Shown in pieces: positions 8,328 to 15,558 of a stretch of DNA of 54,127 nt (positions within the stretch are counted from its first letter, which is position 1; the number at the start of each line of letters is the position of its first letter). Made by a program: the position numbers and the translations under genes. A model generated the notes under the pieces. The model had not been told where the DNA came from and ran no database searches. It was given only the letters and a program-made list of their open reading frames with translations. Source of the DNA: Rhodoferax sp. (lineage in GTDB: Bacteria; Pseudomonadota; Gammaproteobacteria; Burkholderiales; Burkholderiaceae_C); contig JAUXWC010000111.1 of NCBI GenBank assembly GCA_030685025.1, positions 1 to 54,127 on the forward strand, given 5' to 3'.

Positions 8328-9290
8328 TCAAACTCCCAGTACCCCGGTACTTTGCTCCGTATCCAACACACTGCTGATTTGCGCCGCCGACTTAAGCGTC
8401 ACCTTGAAATTGCAGCCGGTTTTGTCTTTTAACCAGAGCGGACACCCTAGGAAATACTGTTCAAAAAGTTTCTCTTTTTGCTCCCTACTCCGCTCCAGAC
8501 GAAGACTCTCACCATGAACCGGGCAGCGATACACCGCGATTCCCAACCGTTTGTCTCTATGTTTATCCCGGATTGCATCCAGTGCCTGGCGAATGCGCCG
8601 CGCCTTCACTGGGTTGATGGTTTCCAGCGTCAGCGTCGCCGAATCTGTTTCAAACTCTGGTCGGTTCATATTCGCAAACAAGTTCAGGTCTTCGAACGTC
8701 AACCGTTTGGTGCGCATGCAAGCTGTGCGACCGTTGACATGAATGTAGAAGCCGGAGCAACCCCAAAAAAAATCATGCAGCCCGGCCGTGGATTTTTGCC
8801 GATCCCATTGCAGCACCATGGGGCGACGGCAAACACACATCTTGTTGTGCGTGCTTTGCCCAACGTGGTATTGCAACACCTGCGCATTGGCATCCGTGAT
8901 GACGACAGGTCGGTAATTCTTTTCCTCCGCAACGATTTCTTTGGCTGTCGTGAACTTGTCAATGGCCGAGATTTCACCGTTCAATACATCACGCCGACTT
9001 TTTAAGTCTTTCCATCTTTTGTTTTGAGCTTCATTCAAACCGCCGTTGTCACGATGCCGCTTCACGAGGTCCGCCACTCCCGCGTTGACTTCCTGCAGTT
9101 CACGCTCAGATCGTTCCCGCTCAGACTTAGGCTCGGCACGCATCCCTTCAGTGAAGCCAACAACGAGGTCCACCAGTTCTTTTGCGCTCCGAATAATGAC
9201 CTTCGCCACCGGAGCGACCACGCCGATGATGGCGCGCCCTACCTGTGCAACTGTTGAAATGAACCCGGTCAAGAATGCAGCAAATCCCAC
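8328..9290 (-). CDS. unknown protein with hydrophobic N-terminus and two zinc-ribbon-like modules
   Basis: 320 aa, starting with GTG two bases after the preceding stop. Residues 1-45 are hydrophobic or amphipathic (GFAAFLTGFISTVAQVGRAI). A charged helical stretch follows (about 50-110). Two cysteine modules then resemble topoisomerase-type zinc ribbons: CVCRRPMVLQWDR...FFWGCSGF...C near 150-190 and YRCPVHGESL...FLGCPLW...GCNFKVTL near 255-300. The paired ribbons suggest nucleic-acid binding by a possibly membrane-associated protein. The function is unknown and the cysteine reading is by eye. Confidence 0.65.
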   Translation of the reverse strand: MGFAAFLTGFISTVAQVGRAIIGVVAPVAKVIIRSAKELVDLVVGFTEGMRAEPKSERERSERELQEVNAGVADLVKRHRDNGGLNEAQNKRWKDLKSRRDVLNGEISAIDKFTTAKEIVAEEKNYRPVVITDANAQVLQYHVGQSTHNKMCVCRRPMVLQWDRQKSTAGLHDFFWGCSGFYIHVNGRTACMRTKRLTFEDLNLFANMNRPEFETDSATLTLETINPVKARRIRQALDAIRDKHRDKRLGIAVYRCPVHGESLRLERSREQKEKLFEQYFLGCPLWLKDKTGCNFKVTLKSAAQISSVLDTEQSTGVLGV

Positions 9291-9292
9291 GG

Positions 9293-10270
9293 TTACGCCC
9301 TCGCGACCAACACCTGATAGTGTTGGGCTCTGGCAGCCAGCAGCCGATTGCGGGGTTTCAGTGCCTCGACCAACTCGTCAATGTTTTGAGATCGATCAAA
9401 AAACATTCCAGCCGTTACGGCCCCCAACGCTGACGCGATCCAGCTGCCCGACAGCACCTTTATCAGCGCACCAGCGGCACTGGCAACCATGCCGCGAGCC
9501 GCACGCGCCTTTGCCACCTCCATGGCGCTGCTGACGGTCTGCTTGTTCACCGCCACTTGATAGCCTTGAGTTGCAGCGATGAGCAACAGGGGAATCAACG
9601 GATGAAAGTTGCCCCAAAATTCATCAAGGTACCCGTGATCGGTGCCCACTGCGGTCGAATTGATGGCGCGTTCCAGATCGGATTCTGACATTTTGGAATC
9701 AATCACCATGTCGTTCGGCCCGAGACCGGAAGCCACTTCGCCGGTCGTCAGAATAGAAATGTCCGGGTAACGTTCCAGCGTGTCGCGGATATACCCCACG
9801 CTTTCGGTGGCCTTGAGTTGCAGAAGCTCAGCCGTATCGCCATGTTCGTCAACGATTCGCATATCCCAGCCCGGCTGTGTCATCGAGGTCGCCAAGTGTG
9901 CGGAGTAGCCATCGGGCAGCGTCAAATCGCCAACGGTGCCCCCCGCATTTAGTTCATCAGCGACGAGGTACTCAAAATACTTGCCTTTGGCACTGTTAAC
10001 GATCCCCATCCATTCTTGATCAGAGTAGCTACCCACATTGCCAGGGTCAAAGTTTGGATTGGTGTCGTGCAATGCCTTCAGCGCAAGCGGGTCCATTGCA
10101 TCGCTGCTTTCCGGCTGGATACCCAGACTGAGCGCTACTGCGGCCAGGTCAAGTGCGCGGGCATTTTTGTACTGCTGGTATCGAGTCAAAAGATCGCCCA
10201 TTGGGTCTATTTCATCGCTTCTGTACTGGCGATAGCGCCCCAACAGGGTTTCCAGGTAGTGATAATTCAT
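9293..10270 (-). CDS. unknown protein with PD-(D/E)XK nuclease-like core and hydrophobic C-terminus
   Basis: 325 aa from the ATG at 10270; a TTG at 10279 overlapping the preceding stop is possible. Around residues 95-105 is GKYFEYLVADEL, like the conserved first helix of restriction-endonuclease folds. It is followed by PGWDMRI (Asp near 136) and AELLQLKAT (Gln-Leu-Lys near 151-153), giving E...D...QxK. The C-terminal third has two hydrophobic stretches (PLIPLLLIAATQ and the Ala/Gly-rich MVASAAGALIKVLSG...ALGAVTAGMFF) that could be membrane helices. A nuclease activity is inferred from motif spacing only; metal binding and target are unknown. Confidence 0.65.
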   Translation of the reverse strand: MNYHYLETLLGRYRQYRSDEIDPMGDLLTRYQQYKNARALDLAAVALSLGIQPESSDAMDPLALKALHDTNPNFDPGNVGSYSDQEWMGIVNSAKGKYFEYLVADELNAGGTVGDLTLPDGYSAHLATSMTQPGWDMRIVDEHGDTAELLQLKATESVGYIRDTLERYPDISILTTGEVASGLGPNDMVIDSKMSESDLERAINSTAVGTDHGYLDEFWGNFHPLIPLLLIAATQGYQVAVNKQTVSSAMEVAKARAARGMVASAAGALIKVLSGSWIASALGAVTAGMFFDRSQNIDELVEALKPRNRLLAARAQHYQVLVARA

Positions 10271-10275
10271 GGCAG

Positions 10276-10629
10276 TCAACCGACAATGATTCGTGGTGGT
10301 GCCGCCACCGGGTCAGCTTCATCGTCGGCATAAAGCGCTGCAGTGATTGCTGCTATCTGCCCTTCAAGAGCCGCGAGGCGCCGTTCCAACGGCTGACTCC
10401 CTTGCGCTACTGGATCACCGCCACCGCCACCGCCACCGCCACCGCCACCGCCACCGCCACCGCCATTGCCATTGCCATTGCCATTGCCATTGCCATTGCC
10501 TCGGCCTTCGAGTGAATTGATGCGCTTTTCTAGCTTGGCGATGTAAGCGTCCATCCCACTTAAAACTTCCTCCATGCGCAAGTAGTTTTCGCGAAGTTCA
10601 TCTCTGAGACCGTCGAGTGAAAGACCCAT
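10276..10629 (-). CDS. coiled-coil protein with Gly-Asn/poly-Gly linker, first gene of the cassette
   Basis: 117 aa. A helical N-terminus (SLDGLRDELRENYLRMEEVL, then YIAKLEKRINSLE) with heptad spacing is joined to a second helix (LERRLAALEGQIAAITAAL) by six Gly-Asn pairs and roughly 16 consecutive glycines. The linker is encoded by a hexanucleotide microsatellite. The start at 10629 has an AGGGG site upstream; longer frames run toward the IS1111-type element whose terminal repeat begins about 83 bases upstream. The protein is not recognised. Its form suggests a flexible tether or oligomerisation subunit for the proteins encoded downstream. Confidence 0.65.
   Translation of the reverse strand: MGLSLDGLRDELRENYLRMEEVLSGMDAYIAKLEKRINSLEGRGNGNGNGNGNGNGGGGGGGGGGGGGGGGDPVAQGSQPLERRLAALEGQIAAITAALYADDEADPVAAPPRIIVG
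10416..10500 (+). repeat. hexanucleotide microsatellite inside a coding region
   Basis: Eight units of CACCGC, one extra C, then six units of ATTGCC on the plus strand. Read on the minus strand this gives (Gly-Asn)6 followed by poly-Gly. Each unit is two codons, so slippage would change linker length without breaking the frame. Confidence 0.95.
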
Positions 10630-10795
10630 GTGTGTGCCCCTGATTTTGAATTCAACGTGTAAATTGCTGCATCCAACCAACCGCCAGCCGTTCAACCAAA
10701 CGGATAGATGCTATGGATGCCTCCCTCCTCACGGGGCTATCAACTGGAGCACCAAAATGAAACAGCCGTTTATCAACAAGAAAACACTAACTCGT

Positions 10796-10877
10796 GGTGG
10801 ATCCTCTGATGGATACGGCATCAAAGTGCCCAAGGTGTGATAGACCAAGGTCTTCACTCAACCACAGAGGATCCGCC
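10796..10877 (+). repeat. inverted repeat flanking the transposase leader
   Basis: GGTGGATCCTCTG (10796-10808) and CAGAGGATCCGCC (10865-10877) are complementary at 12 of 13 positions and enclose 56 bases. The right arm contains the AGAGGAT ribosome binding site and touches the transposase ATG, so pairing in a transcript would hide the start site. This may limit transposase translation from read-through transcripts. Confidence 0.6.
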
Positions 10878-11954
10878 ATGAATCGTAATACAGGAATGAA
10901 CGCCGGCCAAATCATCGGCACCATGGACGGCCAACAAGTGATCGGTCTAGACATTGCCAAACACGTGTTTCAGATGCACACGGTGAACATGGGTACGGGA
11001 GAGATCGTCAACGTGCAAATCAAGCGCGCCAAGGTGGCTGAGCACTTTGCCAACCTCACTCCCTGCCTGGTGGCCATTGAAGCCTGCGGTGGTGCACACC
11101 ACTGGGCACGTGAACTGAGCACACTGGGTCACACAGTGCGACTGTTGCACGCCAAGATCGTGCGTCCCTTTGTCAGTGGCAACAAAACCGATGCCACCGA
11201 TGCCCGTGCGATCTGGCTGGCGGTGCAACAGCCCGGGGTAAAGTTTGTGGGCACCAAGACGGCCGCGCAACAAGCAACGCTTACCCTGCACCGCCAGCGC
11301 GAGCTGCTCATGAAAATGCGCATCATGCAGACCAACGCCTTGCGCAGTCTGCTCTACGAATTTGGTGCCACCTTTGCCAAGGGCAAGAGGGCCTTGTTCA
11401 AGGAAATTGAGGCGACCCTTGAAGGACTGGCACCAACATTGCCGCAGATGGTGCGTGACAGCCTGCGCGAGCAGGTGGCGCGCATCAAAGCGATTGAGGT
11501 GGATATGCAAGCCATTGAGACTCGCCTGCAAGTCGAACTCAAGCAAGACCCCCAGATGCAGCGCATTGCCCAGATTCCTGGTGTGGGGCTCCTCACGGCC
11601 ACTGCAGCCATTGCCACCATGGGGGAGGCCAGCGCATTCAAGTCAGGTCGAGAGTTCTGTGCCTGGCTGGGCTTGGTGCCAAAACAAACTGGTACGGGCG
11701 GCAAAGTCCGACTGGGTGCAATCTCCAAGCGCGGTGACACCTATTTGCGGACATTGCTGATCCATGGTGCCCGAAGTGTGATTGCACACGCCAAAGAGCC
11801 GACGCCGTGGCTGCAGGGCATCAAGGCTCGGCGTCCCTCCAACGTGGTCTTTGTAGCGCAGGCGGCCAAGATGGCCAGAACGATCTGGGCCATCACAGCC
11901 AAAGCACAGGATTACGACAAAGGCTTCAAGAGCACCAGGCCCCAAGCGGCGTGA
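10878..11954 (+). CDS. IS110-family transposase (DEDD recombinase)
   Basis: 358 aa. The N-terminal RuvC-like domain shows VIGLDIAKHVFQMH (first Asp), VAIEACGGAHHWARELSTLGH (Glu) and the KTDATDARAIW block (last Asps). The C-terminal domain (Transposase_20) shows QIPGVGLLTATAAIATMG, a SGREFCAWLGLVPKQ stretch and the presumed catalytic Ser region. These enzymes are now known as recombinases guided by a bridge RNA from the element. The start at 10878 has an AGAGGAT site; upstream in-frame codons run into the left end. The gene looks intact, but the IS630 insertion lies only about 20 bases after its stop and separates it from the 3' non-coding end. Confidence 0.92.
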   Translation: MNRNTGMNAGQIIGTMDGQQVIGLDIAKHVFQMHTVNMGTGEIVNVQIKRAKVAEHFANLTPCLVAIEACGGAHHWARELSTLGHTVRLLHAKIVRPFVSGNKTDATDARAIWLAVQQPGVKFVGTKTAAQQATLTLHRQRELLMKMRIMQTNALRSLLYEFGATFAKGKRALFKEIEATLEGLAPTLPQMVRDSLREQVARIKAIEVDMQAIETRLQVELKQDPQMQRIAQIPGVGLLTATAAIATMGEASAFKSGREFCAWLGLVPKQTGTGGKVRLGAISKRGDTYLRTLLIHGARSVIAHAKEPTPWLQGIKARRPSNVVFVAQAAKMARTIWAITAKAQDYDKGFKSTRPQAA

Positions 11955-11972
11955 TGCTGAAGTAGCGCAGAC

Positions 11973-13146
11973 TAGTGTAGTGTTGCATATATATTGAACC
12001 TTTCTGCGTAACTCCTGTCCAATTCTGAACATTCCAGTTTCGAGGGGTATCAGAATGAACAGCCGCAGAGTAGTAGTTGAGTTTGGCGAAGATGACCTGG
12101 AGACCTTGCTTCGCTGGAGCACATCAAGCCTGGCAAGCGTTCGCTGTGCGCTGCGCGCCAACATGGTGTTGATGGCGGCGGCAGGTTTTGCTGACCGCGT
12201 GATTGCGCAGGAGCTTGCTGTGAGCGCGCCACGGGTGCGCCGCTGGGTGGCGCGCTACGTCAAGCTTGGACTCAAAGGGTTGGAGAAGGATGCCCCTCGT
12301 GGTGGGCGCCCGCGCTTGGTGAGCGCGCAGCGGGTTATCGAATTGACCACGCAAACCCAACCTGAAGCGGCAACCCAGTGGAGCACGCGCACCATGGCCA
12401 AAGAAGCCGGCGCCAGTGCGGCCACGATATCGCGGATTTGGCGCAGCCATGGCCTCAAGCCCCATCTGAGCAAGACCTTCAAGGTCTCCAATGACATCCG
12501 GTTCGAAGAGAAGCTCACCGACATCGTTGGGCTATACATGAACCCGCCCGAACGTGCGGTGGTGTTGTGCTGCGACGAGAAAAGCCAGGTACAGGCGTTG
12601 GACCGCACACAGCCGGGCTTGCCACTCAAGCGCGGGCGTGCTCAAACCATGACCCACGACTACAAGCGCCACGGAACGACCACGCTGTTTGCCGCGCTTA
12701 ACATTCTTGACGGCAGCGTCATCTCCCAATGCCAGCCACGCCATCGGCACATTGAGTGGCTGAAGTTCCTCAAGCAAATTGATACCAACGTAGCGCCAGA
12801 TCTGCAAATCCATGTGGTGCTGGACAACTACGCCACGCACAAACACCCCAAGGTACTGCAGTGGCTGGCCAAGCGACCCCGCTTTCACATGCACTTCACT
12901 GCAACCAGCGCTTCGTGGATGAACATGGTGGAGCGCTTCTTCAGAAATCTCAGCGAGGATCGGCTCAAACGTGGGGTGTTCAGAAGTGTTGACGAGTTGA
13001 TCGACGCGATCAACCTCTTCGTGCTCGCTCACAACGAGAATCCCAAGCCCTTCATTTGGACGGCGAGCGCCCGTGACATCCTGGAGAAAGTCATGCGGGC
13101 GAAGGCAAAACTCAATACGGTTCAAATAGCGTGAGACACTACACTA
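11973..13146 (+). mobile_element. IS630-family insertion sequence inside the IS1111-type element
   Basis: Ends GTGTAGTGT (from 11975) and the complementary ACACTACAC (to 13144), each flanked by TA (11973-11974 and 13145-13146), the target dinucleotide that IS630/Tc1 elements duplicate. The 1170-bp element carries one transposase. It sits between the stop of the IS110-family transposase and its 3' terminal repeat, so it inserted after that element was in place. Confidence 0.9.
12055..13134 (+). CDS. IS630-family transposase
   Basis: 359 aa single-frame DDE transposase. The N-terminal half holds a helix-turn-helix (VIAQELAVSAPRVRRWVARY) and a second winged segment (AKEAGASAATISRIWRSHGL). The catalytic triad appears as VVLCCDEKSQ (Asp), HVVLDNYATHKH (Asp) and SWMNMVERFF (Glu). 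The length is normal and no stop or frameshift is seen, so it is probably functional. The gene fills nearly the whole element, with about 80 bases of leader. Confidence 0.93.
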   Translation: MNSRRVVVEFGEDDLETLLRWSTSSLASVRCALRANMVLMAAAGFADRVIAQELAVSAPRVRRWVARYVKLGLKGLEKDAPRGGRPRLVSAQRVIELTTQTQPEAATQWSTRTMAKEAGASAATISRIWRSHGLKPHLSKTFKVSNDIRFEEKLTDIVGLYMNPPERAVVLCCDEKSQVQALDRTQPGLPLKRGRAQTMTHDYKRHGTTTLFAALNILDGSVISQCQPRHRHIEWLKFLKQIDTNVAPDLQIHVVLDNYATHKHPKVLQWLAKRPRFHMHFTATSASWMNMVERFFRNLSEDRLKRGVFRSVDELIDAINLFVLAHNENPKPFIWTASARDILEKVMRAKAKLNTVQIA

Positions 13147-13449
13147 GACAGAGCAACGGAACGAGCAACGGACAAATGAAACAGAAAAATGAAAGGACTA
13201 TGGTTTTAGCCTTGGAAGGCTAGCAGGTGGCAAAGAGCGAAGTGATGTGAAACAGGTCAGACCGGTGGCGAGCTAAACCTGAGAATTTCCTGGGACATAA
13301 AGAGTCCGTCGGATAGAAAAGGAGCACGTCAGCGAATATGCATCGGGGCCAGTGCAAAGTCGGGGAAACCTGACCAACCCACAAACAAGGCCGAATATAA
13401 GGACGCAACCGACTTCTTCACAAAATAACGCAAATTCTGCTTGCTATCC
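13147..13449 (+). ncRNA. predicted bridge (seek) RNA region of the IS1111-type element
   Basis: About 300 non-coding bases between the transposase and the right terminal repeat. In the IS1111 subgroup the guide RNA is encoded in this 3' region, whereas other IS110 elements carry it at the 5' end. Hairpins are visible, such as TAGCCTT/AAGGCTA at 13207-13222 and GGGAC/GTCC near 13290-13305. The IS630 element lies between this region and the transposase stop, so any transcript driven from the transposase side is interrupted. RNA limits and guide loops were not determined. Confidence 0.45.
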
Positions 13450-13684
13450 GGGAGGCATCCATATAAGGCATTTCAACCACATCAAGGCCAGTATCGCACC
13501 TTGGGTCAGCCACCGATCGACGGGAATCAGCGGGTAAACCCCCGCCTTGACACACAGATTGGCCCGTTCACCCTGGAGTGCCTGGCCGTTGGAGTGAATT
13601 GCGGTGCGCCGCGCTTGCCGCACGCAGGCCTACCCGGCAGCGAGTCTGTGGACTTGGGGTTTTGCCAATCGCCGTTTCGCCCGC

Positions 13685-14489
13685 TCACCAGTTGACGCGC
13701 TGATCGACATCAAAGTCGGGTTCGGGTTGTACCGCCAGATCCCCGTCCGGCTCGACTTCTACACCCTCGTGCATCTGCGCATCACCGTCATCCCACAGCG
13801 GTGGCCCGCGCGCCGGGGATATGCGCGGCGCCTGAGCGTCCACCCCGATGTGCTCCAGGATCTTTCTGATCTGTGCGCCCTCGGTAATGAACGCGATCAG
13901 GCGCATCTGCCCACCGCACATCGGACGCAGCAACGGGAATCTCGATCAGTTGAGGACAGAGCTGGTTCGCTGCGCGTAACTGCGGTCTGTCCCGCAAAGT
14001 CTCAGGAATCGGGCGATCAACACCGCCCACAGGTAGTGCGCCGGTGAGCGCTTGGGTGGCGCCGAATCGGGCTGGATCGGGACCACATTGCCCAGCGGTG
14101 CCACCCCAGGCGCGCGCTCGCCCGCAGTGGCTGGCTCGGCCTTGGCCGGTTGCATCCGTGCGGCCAGCGCAGTCACCGCAGCCCTGAGCGGCGAGTTCGG
14201 TGCCAGCACGCCAAAGTAACGATGCCGATGCGTGCGCGGTGGTGGCACCAAGGCGGCGATGCGCTCAATCAACTCCAGCGGCGTGAGGTGCAGTTCGTCC
14301 ACCTTGGCGCCGCGCTTGTCAGCGCCAGGCTCGCTGTGCTGTTTGGCGCAGCGGTACACCAGCGCGGCACCCTCTTTGCGAAGGCGGTCCATGGCGAAGG
14401 GTGGACGCGCGCAATACCTCAGCAGCCGCTCCAGTGCGGCACGGTCGTGCGCCTCGATGCACACACCGGCATCCACCGAAAACGCAAGT
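13685..14489 (-). pseudogene. C-terminal part of an IS91-family transposase, interrupted by the palindromic element
   Basis: The minus strand encodes VDAGVCIEAHDRAALERLLRY, ARPPFAM, PLELIERIAALVPPPR, HRYFGVLAPNSPLR and then PMCGGQMRLIAFI. This is the order of the C-terminal half of Y2 (IS91/IS801-type) transposases. The N-terminal catalytic half is missing beyond about 14490. The frame is broken at 13945-14005 by a copy of the dispersed palindromic element, which brings a stop codon; both halves remain in the same frame. The product cannot be active. Confidence 0.8.
13945..14005 (+). repeat. dispersed palindromic element, copy 3, inserted in a transposase gene
   Basis: Starts ATCAGTTGAGGACAGAGC, ends GTCTGTCCCGCAAAGT and CTCAG, with a 17-base G/C-rich loop region instead of the short loop of copies 1 and 2. 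GGAATC occurs on both sides (13936-13941 and 14005-14010), a possible target duplication. Removing one copy plus the element rejoins the IS91-type reading frame. Confidence 0.85.
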
Positions 14490-14658
14490 TTCAGTGAAGG
14501 CTAACTTGTACTCAAGTTATGCCGTAACTAAAAGCCGCTGTGCTGGTAGGCCAGCCCTTACTTGCGTACAGTATTTGCAGCATGCATTCATCTGGTCAAG
14601 CCTCGGCGATTTGCAGTTGACGGTCAGGCGCAGGCTGGCGAAACCCTATGCTGTCGCC

Positions 14659-14700
14659 ATGTTCCCAATCGTCATCGATACCAATGTCCTGAATCCGTGA
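14659..14700 (+). pseudogene. N-terminal stub of a PIN-domain toxin gene
   Basis: The 13-codon frame begins MFPIVIDTNVL, the typical first strand of PIN-domain ribonucleases, with the first catalytic Asp in IDTNVL, and then stops. The rest of the toxin is gone and the sequence runs into unrelated pieces. It is not the same family member as the VapC at 51423. The assignment rests on 11 residues. Confidence 0.4.
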
Positions 14701-14749
14701 GTCAACGGTCAAAAAATGCTAATTTACCTGCTTCCCCGCCAATCATCCA

Positions 14750-14946
14750 CTGGCCCTGGGCCTGAGCTTCACCGCCGGCATGCTGGTGATGGACGGCATC
14801 AATGGCTTGTGGATTGCCGGCCTGCTGCGCCGGGCCGACCACCATGCCCGCATCGCCTCGCGGGTGATGGGCCTGGCGGTGGCCATGATCAGTTTCTCGG
14901 TGGCTGGATTCGGCCTGGCGCGCTGGCTGCACGCCGACCTTGCCGC
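14750..14946 (+). pseudogene. 197-bp duplicate fragment of the nickel permease gene
   Basis: Matches 3211-3407 in the same orientation with about two differences in 197 bases, both silent third-position type changes. It encodes LALGLSFTAGMLVMDGIN and onward from the middle of the permease but has no start or end of its own. The near identity indicates a recent copy. Confidence 0.92.
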
Positions 14947-15178
14947 TGGCGGTGCCCAGCTCCAGAACTTTGGAGAATTGCCCCGACGCATCCACCTGGT
15001 CTTTGAACCGGAACAGCTCGCTTGAGATCAGCACGCTGTTGAAATTGCCCCGGTTGCGCGGCCGTGGTGCCTTGGCCAGCTTCTTCAACTGGCGCGTCTT
15101 GGCATCCATCCAGCGGTCCGCGCCGTTGCGCAGGATCTGGCTCGGAACCTCGGACAACCATGGTGTGAAGGCACGCAT
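14947..15178 (-). pseudogene. fragment of an IS200/IS605-type tnpB
   Basis: Reads MRAFTPWLSEVPSQILRNG, then WMDAKTRQLKKLAK, then SVLISSELFRF, resembling the N-proximal part of TnpB (OrfB, RNA-guided nuclease) proteins. The RuvC catalytic residues and the zinc finger are missing because the frame enters the permease fragment at 14946. The true N-terminus is also missing. Identification is tentative and relies partly on the tnpA fragment facing it. Confidence 0.5.
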
Positions 15179-15479
15179 GAAACTAATCTTTACCGATGTG
15201 TGTCTCGCCTGGCGCTGCAAATTGGTGGAGTTTGGTGGAGAGGCAGACCATGTCCATCTGCTGATTGATGCGCATCCGTCCATGGATCTGTCGCGCTTCG
15301 TCGGCAACCTAAAGACGGTGAGTTCAAGGTATGTCCGCAAGGAATTCGCCAGTCACTTGAAGAACTTCTTCTGGAAAGTCCGCTTCTGGAACAGCGCCTA
15401 TGGTGTCGTAAGCGCGGGCGGACACGCCAGCATCGAGCAACTTCTTGCGTACATTCAGGATCAGGAATCGCCTCCGTAG
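15177..15479 (+). pseudogene. N-terminally truncated IS200-type transposase TnpA
   Basis: 100 aa. The HUH motif (GEADHVHLLID) and the C-terminal catalytic Tyr helix (LLAYIQDQ) are both present, with SRFVGNLKTVSSRYVRKEF between them, matching Y1 transposases of IS200/IS605. The first 35-45 residues of the family are missing. The apparent ATG at 15177 overlaps the ATG of the tnpB fragment on the other strand (shared CATG), so the deletion removed both gene starts and the space between them. Confidence 0.8.
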
Positions 15480-15510
15480 GAAGTCCAAGTCCAAGTCGCC
15501 TTCGGCTCCT

Positions 15511-15558
15511 GCCGCTTGACCCCCGACTAAGCTGCGCTGTAGTCGGGGGTCAAGCGGC
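15511..15558. repeat. perfect 19-bp stem, 10-nt loop hairpin
   Basis: Bases 15511-15529 and 15540-15558 are exactly complementary; the core is GACCCCCGACTA/TAGTCGGGGGTC. The loop AGCTGCGCTG can itself pair AGC with GCT. It lies 31 bases after the tnpA fragment. It could be an end hairpin of an IS200/IS605 element or a bidirectional terminator; no T-run follows on either strand. Confidence 0.8.

Larger units (their letters stand above)
10712..13463 (+). mobile_element. IS110-family (IS1111-type) insertion sequence, interrupted by an IS630 element
   Basis: Bounded by a perfect 14-bp inverted pair: TATGGATGCCTCCC at 10712-10725 and its complement at 13450-13463. Short inverted repeats near the ends are a hallmark of the IS1111 subgroup; other IS110 members lack them. 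Removing the IS630 insertion (11975-13144 plus one TA) leaves about 1.6 kb, the usual size. It holds one DEDD transposase gene and about 320 bases of 3' non-coding sequence. The exact outer ends, a few bases beyond the repeats, are not determined. It sits just upstream of the unknown cassette. Confidence 0.82.

Noticed and set aside
10153-10515. Plus-strand frame encoding Ala-Thr and Ala-Ile repeats
   Set aside because: It is only the complementary reading of the microsatellite in the coiled-coil gene.
15511-15558. Simple rho-independent terminator
   Set aside because: The stem is strong but neither strand has a following T-run, and its position next to IS200/IS605 remnants suggests a different origin.
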